Made by a program: the position numbers and the translations under genes. From NCBI GenBank assembly GCA_903934745.1, contig CAIZOZ010000046.1, positions 1-11,178 on the forward strand: a stretch of DNA of 11,178 nucleotides, given 5' to 3'. Origin of the DNA: an uncultured cyanobacterium. GTDB taxonomy: Bacteria; Cyanobacteriota; Cyanobacteriia; PCC-6307; Cyanobiaceae. The notes beneath the pieces were generated by a model, which was given only the letters and a program-made list of their open reading frames with translations, did not search any database and was not told the origin of the DNA. Below, one piece after another: positions 6,251-11,178 of the stretch; the first letter of the stretch is position 1; each line of letters opens with the position of its first letter.

Positions 6251-7822
6251 ATGCCTTACACCCTCACCACCCCCCTCTATTACGTCAACGATCGGCCGCA
6301 CCTGGGCAGCACCTACACGACCCTGGCCTGTGATGCGATCGCCCGTTTTCAGCGCCTGAACGGCCAGGCCGTGATCTTCATCACCGGCTGCGATGAGCAT
6401 GGCCTGAAAATCATGCGCACGGCCGAGGCGGCGGGCCTCACGCCCCAGGCCCATTGCGATGCCATCAGCGAGCGCTACCGCGATCTGTGGAATCGCTGGC
6501 AGATCAGCAACAATCGCTTCATCCGCACCAGCGATCCGCGCCATCACCAGGTGGTGGAGCAGTTCTTCGCCCGGGTGGAAGCCAGCGGAGATGTGGTGGA
6601 GGGCCGCCAGCAGGGCTGGTATTGCGTCGCCTGTGAGGAGTTCAAGGACGATCCCCATGAAAGCGACGATCCGGAATGTGCGATCCATCGCCGCCCGCTG
6701 GAATGGCGCGATGAGGTGAACCTCTTTTTCCGTCTTTCCCGCTATCAGCAGCAGATCGAGGCACTGGTGGCCCAGGAGGGCTTCATCGCGCCAGCCTCGC
6801 GCCGTCGGGAGGTGCAGAACTTCGTGGCCGGAGGGCTGAAGGATTTTTCGATCTCACGGGTGGATCTGCCTTGGGGCATCCCGGTGCCCGGCCATCCCGG
6901 CCACACCTTTTATGTGTGGTTCGATGCCCTGCTGGGTTACCTCTCCGCCCTGCTCGAACCGGGGCAGCCGGTGGAGCTTGAGGCCCTGGTGCGCCAGGGC
7001 TGGCCCGCCCAGCTGCATGTGATCGGCAAGGACATCCTGCGCTTCCACGCCGTCTTCTGGCCGGCGATGTTGCTCTCGGCGGGACTGGAGTTGCCGAGCA
7101 CGGTGTTCGGCCACGGCTTTCTCACCCGCGAGGGCCAGAAGATGGGCAAATCCCTTGGCAACGTGCTCGACCCCGAGCTGTTGCTGGAACGCTGTGGCCG
7201 CGATGCGGTGCGCTGGTATCTGCTGCGCGACATTCCCTTCGGCGATGACGGCGATTTCCAGCAGCAGCGCTTCAGCGATCTGGTCAACAACGACCTGGCC
7301 AACACGATCGGCAATCTGTTGAACCGCACCTCGACAATGGCGCGCAAATGGTTCGATGGGGCCGTGCCGCCCGCCGGCGAGGCGGCCCTGGCCAGCCATC
7401 CGCTCGCCCTGGCGGCGACGGCGGCGGCGGAGCGCTTCCAGCAGGCGATGGCCCGGCTCGATTTCCGCACAGCCGCCGAAAGCGTGCTGCAACTGGCGAT
7501 CGGCGCCAATGGTTTCCTCAACGACAACGCCCCCTGGAAACGGATGAAAACCGCAGGCGACGAAGTCAGAGTCGGGGAGGACCTCTATGCCGTGCTTGAA
7601 ACCAGCCGCTGGGTGGGTCTGCTGCTGGCGCCGCTGTTGCCGGATCTGTCGTCGCGGTTGCTGGAGCAATTGGCCCAGGCCCCGATCGACAGCGCCAGCG
7701 ATCCGCTGGCGGCTCCCACCCCCTGGCAGCAGGCCCAGCGCTGGGGCGCCCTGGAGCCGGGCCTGGCCCTGCCTGAACCGGTGCCAGTGATGCAGCGGCT
7801 CGAGCTGGATGGGCCCCTGTGA
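6251..7822 (+). CDS. metG: Methionyl-tRNA synthetase
   Basis: Charges initiator and elongator tRNA-Met, a class I enzyme in the cytoplasm. The 523-aa protein starts MPYTLTTPLYYVND, followed by HLGS (17-20), the HIGH-type signature. FITGCDEHG (near 39-47) is typical of MetRS. The connective-peptide region has a single zinc-type set, C125-x2-C128 with C143-x2-H146. KMGKS at 297-301 is the KMSKS loop with Gly for Ser. The anticodon-binding helical domain follows, with NDNAPWKRMK conserved. There is no C-terminal EMAP/Trbp111 tRNA-binding domain, which explains why it is shorter than the 677-aa E. coli enzyme. The ATG at 6251 gives the expected N-terminus; no Shine-Dalgarno is seen. The stop overlaps the proposed lptC start by 4 bp. 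Confidence 0.97.
   Translation: MPYTLTTPLYYVNDRPHLGSTYTTLACDAIARFQRLNGQAVIFITGCDEHGLKIMRTAEAAGLTPQAHCDAISERYRDLWNRWQISNNRFIRTSDPRHHQVVEQFFARVEASGDVVEGRQQGWYCVACEEFKDDPHESDDPECAIHRRPLEWRDEVNLFFRLSRYQQQIEALVAQEGFIAPASRRREVQNFVAGGLKDFSISRVDLPWGIPVPGHPGHTFYVWFDALLGYLSALLEPGQPVELEALVRQGWPAQLHVIGKDILRFHAVFWPAMLLSAGLELPSTVFGHGFLTREGQKMGKSLGNVLDPELLLERCGRDAVRWYLLRDIPFGDDGDFQQQRFSDLVNNDLANTIGNLLNRTSTMARKWFDGAVPPAGEAALASHPLALAATAAAERFQQAMARLDFRTAAESVLQLAIGANGFLNDNAPWKRMKTAGDEVRVGEDLYAVLETSRWVGLLLAPLLPDLSSRLLEQLAQAPIDSASDPLAAPTPWQQAQRWGALEPGLALPEPVPVMQRLELDGPL
6335..6342. repeat. HIP1 octamer
   Basis: Second GCGATCGC copy, inside metG. See the copy in the RNase gene for the caveat on significance. Confidence 0.4.
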
Positions 7823-9051
7823 CCTGGACGATGACCCGCCTGGCGTCGCTGCGGGCACGGCTGGGGCTCGCCGTGCTGACCCCCCTGTTGTTGACGGCCT
7901 GCTCCAGCAGCAAACCGATCGTCCAGGACGACAACGCGCCGCCGTTCGTGTTCCGGTCGCTCGATCTGCGCCAGCAGGATCAACGCGGTCGTCCCGCCTG
8001 GAGCCTCACCAGTCCTGAGGCGCGCTACGACCTGCGCCGCCAGGTGGCCCAGGCGGTGACGCCGAAGGGGGTGATCTATCGCGATGGCCAACCCGCCTAC
8101 CGGCTGCAGGCCACCAGCGGCACGGTGCTCAACGACGGCGAGGTGGTGCTGCTCGAAGGCCAGATTCGCGTCGAACAGATGGGCCGCCAGCCGGTGCTGA
8201 TCCAGGCCTCCCGCGTGCGCTGGTTCCCCTCCCGCCAGCGCATGGAAATCGACCGCCAGCCCCGGGCCAGTGATCCCCAGTACCGACTCAGCTCCCAGCA
8301 CGCCACCTTCCTGTTTGATCAGAATCTGCTGAAGCTGCGGGGCAAGCCGCTGATGGAGCGCTGGAGCCGCCGCTTTGATCCGTTCAAGGATCCAGCCCGC
8401 TCCGATCCGGACGCGGTGGTGCAGGTGAGCGAGGCCGACTGGAATCCCAGCACCGGTGAGCTGCAGGCGCGCGGGCCGGTGCAGGCCAACCGTCGGGTGC
8501 CGGGTCGCTCCCGCAGCCAGCCGCTGCAGAGCCTCACGGCTTCCGCCCTGGCTGGCAACACCCAGCACCAGCAGCTGCGGCTGCTGGCCCCGGTGATCTT
8601 TCTCGACAGCGTCGATCAGGCGCGGCTCGAGGCCAGGGATGTGCGGTTGGATCTGAAAGCGCGCACGGCCAGCAGCCGTGACCCCTTCCAGGGCCGCCGG
8701 GCCTCCCTGAGCGCCCGTGGCCAGGGCTTCGATCTGCTCGAAGCGCAGACCAGCGTTGAGATTCCGGCCGGTTGTGTGATCACCCTGGCCAGCGACGTCC
8801 TGACCGCGGGCCGCTGCCGTTGGAACTGGGTGACTCAGGAGGTGGAAGCCGATGGCGAGCTCGAGTTGCGGCGGCAGGAGCATCAACAGATCACCCGCGG
8901 GCAGCGCCTGCGGGGCCGGCTCGGCACCGAGGGATCGGTGCTGGTGTCCCGGCCTGGCGGGCGGGTCTTCAGCCAGTTCCAGGTGCCGAATCGTCCGGGA
9001 CCGCCACGGCTGCAACGGCCGCGTCCAGCACCGGAGCCCATTCGGCTGTAA
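7819..9051 (+). CDS. lptC: LptC-like lipopolysaccharide-export lipoprotein (DUF1239 family)
   Basis: Probable periplasmic link of the LPS transport bridge, passing lipid from the inner-membrane LptBFG complex toward LptA/LptD. The 410-aa product has a basic n-region, a hydrophobic segment and a lipobox LLLTAC. This predicts a lipid-anchored Cys (C28 from the GTG start, C24 from ATG). The first ~200 residues have the LptC/OstA beta-rich pattern, such as PEARYDLRRQVAQAVTPKGV, then LQATSGTVLNDGEVVLLEGQ. The C-terminal half repeats similar patterns (ARDVRLDLKARTASS, LSARGQGFDLLEA). That makes it about twice the length of E. coli LptC, which is anchored by a membrane helix instead. C319 and C333 could form a disulfide. 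GTG at 7819 overlaps the metG stop as GTGA; ATG at 7831 gives a cleaner signal peptide. The Pro/Arg-rich tail overlaps the convergent CCB-like gene. Confidence 0.82.
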   Translation: MTWTMTRLASLRARLGLAVLTPLLLTACSSSKPIVQDDNAPPFVFRSLDLRQQDQRGRPAWSLTSPEARYDLRRQVAQAVTPKGVIYRDGQPAYRLQATSGTVLNDGEVVLLEGQIRVEQMGRQPVLIQASRVRWFPSRQRMEIDRQPRASDPQYRLSSQHATFLFDQNLLKLRGKPLMERWSRRFDPFKDPARSDPDAVVQVSEADWNPSTGELQARGPVQANRRVPGRSRSQPLQSLTASALAGNTQHQQLRLLAPVIFLDSVDQARLEARDVRLDLKARTASSRDPFQGRRASLSARGQGFDLLEAQTSVEIPAGCVITLASDVLTAGRCRWNWVTQEVEADGELELRRQEHQQITRGQRLRGRLGTEGSVLVSRPGGRVFSQFQVPNRPGPPRLQRPRPAPEPIRL

Positions 9052-9652
9052 GCCGCTGCGCCCAGCCCTCCAGCCAGGTGAGATCACTGCGGCTGAAACA
9101 GCGCACCGACCATCCCCCCAGCAGCAGCAGCCCGCGCCTGCCGATCGGTTGCACCACCACCGCGGGCAGTCCCGGCAACAGGCCATCGAATTCAGCGCGA
9201 CCGGGATAGAGGCTGAGATCCACCAGCGAAATCGCCTTGCCGCTTTGCAGGCAACGCGCACAGATCGGGCCTGGCGAGAAGCTGCTGTCGGCCAGCAGGC
9301 CACGGCGCAGCACCAGGTTCTGGTCCCACAGCAGCAGCAGGCTGGCTGCCGGGGTGGCGGTGAGCAGCAGCGAGCTGCCCCAGCCGAGCTCGCGCCGCAG
9401 CGGCTCGGGCAACCCTGCCGCCAGCTCCAGCCCTTCCCTGCCAGCCAGCTCGGCCCGCTCAGCGACCACGGGGGTGATGCGGCTCCATAGCAACCCCACC
9501 AGCATCAACACCACCGAGAGGATGCTGGCCACCACCCCGGCCCGCTGCAGCGAAGGATCGACATGATCAGCGCTGAGCTGGTTGATCACCGTCAGCACCA
9601 GACCCACAGCCCCTGCGGCCACCGGAATGCGGGCTGTGGGGGGCATGTCCAT
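8969..9652 (-). CDS. Cofactor assembly of complex C subunit B (CCB2/CCB4-like, DUF2930 family)
   Basis: In plants CCB2 and CCB4 help attach the high-spin haem ci (cn) to a cysteine of cytochrome b6 in the b6f complex; cyanobacterial members have the same expected role. The ~227-aa product has two N-terminal membrane helices, about 7-27 (RIPVAAGAVGLVLTVINQLS) and about 36-57 (GVVASILSVVLMLVGLLW). After these comes a soluble domain with TPAASLLLLWDQNLVLRRGLL, then GPICARCLQSGKAISLVDLS and LPGLPAVVVQPIGRRGLLLL. The last ends with a Trp-rich SVRCFSRSDLTWLEGWAQRL. Starts at GTG 9658, ATG 9652 and ATG 9646 are all in frame; I prefer ATG 9652. The Ala/Val-rich C-terminus overlaps lptC by 83 bp, tail to tail. 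It is divergent from terB across 84 bp. Family recognition is from memory of this pattern, with CCB2 and CCB4 not separable. Confidence 0.75.
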   Translation of the reverse strand: MDMPPTARIPVAAGAVGLVLTVINQLSADHVDPSLQRAGVVASILSVVLMLVGLLWSRITPVVAERAELAGREGLELAAGLPEPLRRELGWGSSLLLTATPAASLLLLWDQNLVLRRGLLADSSFSPGPICARCLQSGKAISLVDLSLYPGRAEFDGLLPGLPAVVVQPIGRRGLLLLGGWSVRCFSRSDLTWLEGWAQRLTAEWAPVLDAAVAAVAVPDDSAPGTG

Positions 9653-9736
9653 GACCACGAATCAAAGACAGTCGTTGCGTTCAGGATGCCGGATGGACCG
9701 TGCCCTGCTGCAATGGGTGCAGACTTTTCCGTTTCT

Positions 9737-10144
9737 ATGACTCCCAGTGAGGCCTTCGCTGCCATTGCCCTTGCCGCCGTGGCCTGTGATGGCGCCCTCG
9801 ATCGCGAAGAGGCCCATGCCCTGCGGCAGCAGCTGGAAAAGCGCACCCCCTATCGCGGCCTGAGTGAGGTGGCGATGGGGCAGATGTTTGATGGCCTGCT
9901 CAGCAGGCTGCGCCGCGACGGCTGGGAGGATCTGGTCAGTGAGGCGATCCCCCTGCTGACGCCCCCCCAGCAGGAAACCGCCCTGGCGATGGCTGCGGAG
10001 CTGGTGCACGCCGATCGCGTCGTGAGCAGCACTGAGCAGGAGATGCTGACGCGCATGGCCAGCCAGTTGCAGCTCCCCGCTGAGCGCTCTCAGCAGATTC
10101 TTGAAGTGATTACCTGGCTGCATCGCGACAGCCTGGCCAGCTGA
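9737..10144 (+). CDS. TerB-like (tellurite-resistance TerB family) small acidic protein
   Basis: A 135-aa helical protein without signal peptide or membrane segment. Two related halves carry acidic motifs: AAVACDGALDREEAHALRQQ (14-33) and AELVHADRVVSSTEQEMLTR (near 86-105). They match the TerB fold's paired D-G/D-x-E metal-binding pattern. TerB of the ter operon is linked to tellurite and stress responses, but lone TerB-family proteins in cyanobacteria have no established role, and no terC, terD or terZ is seen here. The start ATG at 9737 gives MTPSEAFAAIALAAVACDG; in-frame ATGs at 9686 and 9713 would add weakly plausible residues. psb32 follows 31 bp later on the same strand, suggesting one transcript. 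No tellurite function should be inferred from the family name. Confidence 0.78.
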   Translation: MTPSEAFAAIALAAVACDGALDREEAHALRQQLEKRTPYRGLSEVAMGQMFDGLLSRLRRDGWEDLVSEAIPLLTPPQQETALAMAAELVHADRVVSSTEQEMLTRMASQLQLPAERSQQILEVITWLHRDSLAS

Positions 10145-10175
10145 AGGCAGACTGAGGCCCTTCGCACGCCCTCCC

Positions 10176-10901
10176 GTGGTCCTTGTCGTGCCCTTGACCC
10201 ATCCGTTCGCTGCCGCCAGCCTTCGTCGCCTGCTGACAGGTCTGACCCTGTCCATGGCGCTGTTGCTGGCGCTCTGCCTGGCCGGTGCACCGGCCCAGGC
10301 CCTCTCCGCCAACGACTTCCCCGCCTCGCCGCCCAGCAGCCATCTGATCGACGCCGGCGATGTCTTCAGTCGCGCCAGCCGCGCTGAAGTGGAGAACCAA
10401 CTGGAAGCCCTGGGGGCTGAACGGGTCGATGCGCGCCTGGTCACGCTCAACCGCCTCGACTACGGGCTCACGCTCGATCAGCTCGGTCAGCAGTTGCTGG
10501 ATCGCTGGGCTGCCAGCTCGGCCGATGGGGTTGATGCCAACCAGTTGCTGTTGCTGATCGACACCAAAACCAAGGCGGCTGCCGTGCTGGCTTCGCCCCA
10601 GCTGCAGCGCCAGTTGCCGCCGGATCTGTTGCGCAGCACGGCCCGCAGCACCATGGCCCAACCGCTGCGTGATGGCGATCGGTACCGCCAGGCCACGGTC
10701 GATGCCCTCGATCGCCTTGGCGCGGTGCTGCGGGGTGGTGACGATCCTGGTGAGGCCGTGATCGAGGCCGCCCCGGTGTTGGCCAGCAACATCCCGACCC
10801 ATGAGGAAACCGAGAGCAGCAATGCCTTCACCTGGGTGGTGGTGCTGTTGGTGGTGGGGTCGGTGGTGCCGATGCTCACCTGGTGGGTTTTCTCACGCTG
10901 A
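10176..10901 (+). CDS. psb32: Psb32-like photosystem II repair protein (TPM domain)
   Basis: Psb32 in Synechocystis and TLP18.3 in Arabidopsis are lumen-facing TPM-domain proteins that help photosystem II recover from light damage. The product (241 aa from GTG 10176) has a signal peptide with hydrophobic core LTLSMALLLALCLAG and a cleavage site at AQA-LS (about 42/43). The TPM domain spans roughly 55-180 (HLIDAGDVFSRASRAEVENQ, then RLVTLNRLDYGLTLDQLGQQ, then ANQLLLLIDTKTKAAAVLAS). One C-terminal membrane helix (about 218-238, FTWVVVLLVVGSVVPMLTWW) would anchor it in the thylakoid or plasma membrane. Other starts are GTG 10188 and TTG 10194; none has a clear Shine-Dalgarno, so the first residues are uncertain. 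Neighbours are terB upstream (31 bp) and an unknown gene downstream (21 bp). Family is firm; a plain TPM protein with another role is the alternative. Confidence 0.85.
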   Translation: MVLVVPLTHPFAAASLRRLLTGLTLSMALLLALCLAGAPAQALSANDFPASPPSSHLIDAGDVFSRASRAEVENQLEALGAERVDARLVTLNRLDYGLTLDQLGQQLLDRWAASSADGVDANQLLLLIDTKTKAAAVLASPQLQRQLPPDLLRSTARSTMAQPLRDGDRYRQATVDALDRLGAVLRGGDDPGEAVIEAAPVLASNIPTHEETESSNAFTWVVVLLVVGSVVPMLTWWVFSR

Positions 10902-10922
10902 TTGATCTGAAGGACACACTCC

Positions 10923-11178
10923 ATGGGGCTCACCGATTGGCTGGGGACGTTCGGCAGGGCGCAATCGCTCGATCTGAGCAGTGACCTGGAGCGGGGTTAT
11001 GAAGCCGGTCTGCTGATTCAGAGCCTGGAGCTGGAGCACTACAACGACCGGCCGGTGCGACCGGAGATGGAGTTTCGCTGGCCTAAGGGGATGCAGGCCC
11101 AGGTACTGCGGCGTTTCCGAGCTGCACTGCAGGTCTGCCGCCAGTCGCTCGCGCAACTGGAGCCCTTTCGCCAGGAAC
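10923..11178 (+). CDS. Uncharacterised protein, N-terminal part (cut by window edge)
   Basis: The first 85 codons are open to the window end. The ATG at 10923 is supported by AAGGA at 10910-10914 with 8-nt spacing, the clearest Shine-Dalgarno in this window. The N-terminus MGLTDWLGTFGRAQSLDLSS is followed by DLERGYEAGLLIQSLELEHY, then NDRPVRPEMEF and a basic amphipathic helix (VLRRFRAALQVCRQSL). It looks like a soluble helical protein with no signal peptide. I believe it resembles a conserved cyanobacterial protein of unknown function but cannot name a family. It lies 21 bp after psb32 on the same strand, so co-transcription is likely. Confidence 0.8.
   Translation, partial: MGLTDWLGTFGRAQSLDLSSDLERGYEAGLLIQSLELEHYNDRPVRPEMEFRWPKGMQAQVLRRFRAALQVCRQSLAQLEPFRQE

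Noticed and set aside
7585..9303. A 572-codon open frame on the minus strand
   Set aside because: It runs across metG and lptC in antisense, shows no recognisable domain and has Arg/Ala/Gly-biased composition typical of a shadow frame.
8852..9490. A 212-codon + strand frame
   Set aside because: It covers the lptC end and the CCB-like gene in the wrong frame and orientation, with Gln/Ala-rich filler sequence.
9737..10144. Tellurite-resistance locus
   Set aside because: Only a lone TerB-family gene is present, with none of the other ter genes, so a resistance island is not supported.

Overview
The window looks like chromosome from a high-GC picocyanobacterium (Synechococcus/Cyanobium type). 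This rests on the gene content: a Psb32-like photosystem II repair protein, a CCB2/CCB4-like cytochrome b6f haem-assembly factor, short cyanobacterial forms of L33, S18 and MetRS, and a Zam-type RNase II. Most starts also lack a clear Shine-Dalgarno sequence, and some are probably GTG or TTG. It reads as ordinary core genome. I see no transposase, integrase, CRISPR array, tRNA, rRNA or defence module.

Layout. Positions 1-1348 (-) hold the N-terminal 449 codons of pheT, cut by the window edge. A 187-bp divergent spacer separates it from rpmG (L33), rpsR (S18) and an RNase II/R-family exoribonuclease on the + strand (1536-4268), a translation and RNA-turnover block. That block converges on a 615-aa FAD-dependent oxidoreductase (4293-6140, -), and one hairpin contains both stop codons. 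A 110-bp divergent spacer with a perfect 17-bp inverted repeat leads to metG (6251-7822, +). Its stop overlaps the start of an LptC-like lipoprotein gene (7819-9051, +). lptC runs tail-to-tail, with about 83 bp of overlap, into a CCB2/CCB4-family gene (8969-9652, -). An 84-bp divergent spacer then leads to a tight + strand series: a TerB-like protein, Psb32 and an unidentified protein cut by the window end.

How the genes fit together. Two tRNA synthetases and two ribosomal proteins serve translation, and the RNase beside rpsR serves RNA decay. LptC serves lipopolysaccharide transport to the outer membrane. The last ~2.2 kb combines two photosynthesis maintenance factors (haem attachment to cytochrome b6; photosystem II repair) with two proteins of unknown role. 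No intergenic stretch exceeds about 240 bp.

I did not find a convincing new system. The points most worth checking are small: mutually exclusive hairpins in the pheT leader, a 13-bp tandem repeat and hairpin before rpsR, the inverted repeat before metG, the two-gene terminator hairpin, and the unknown genes beside psb32.
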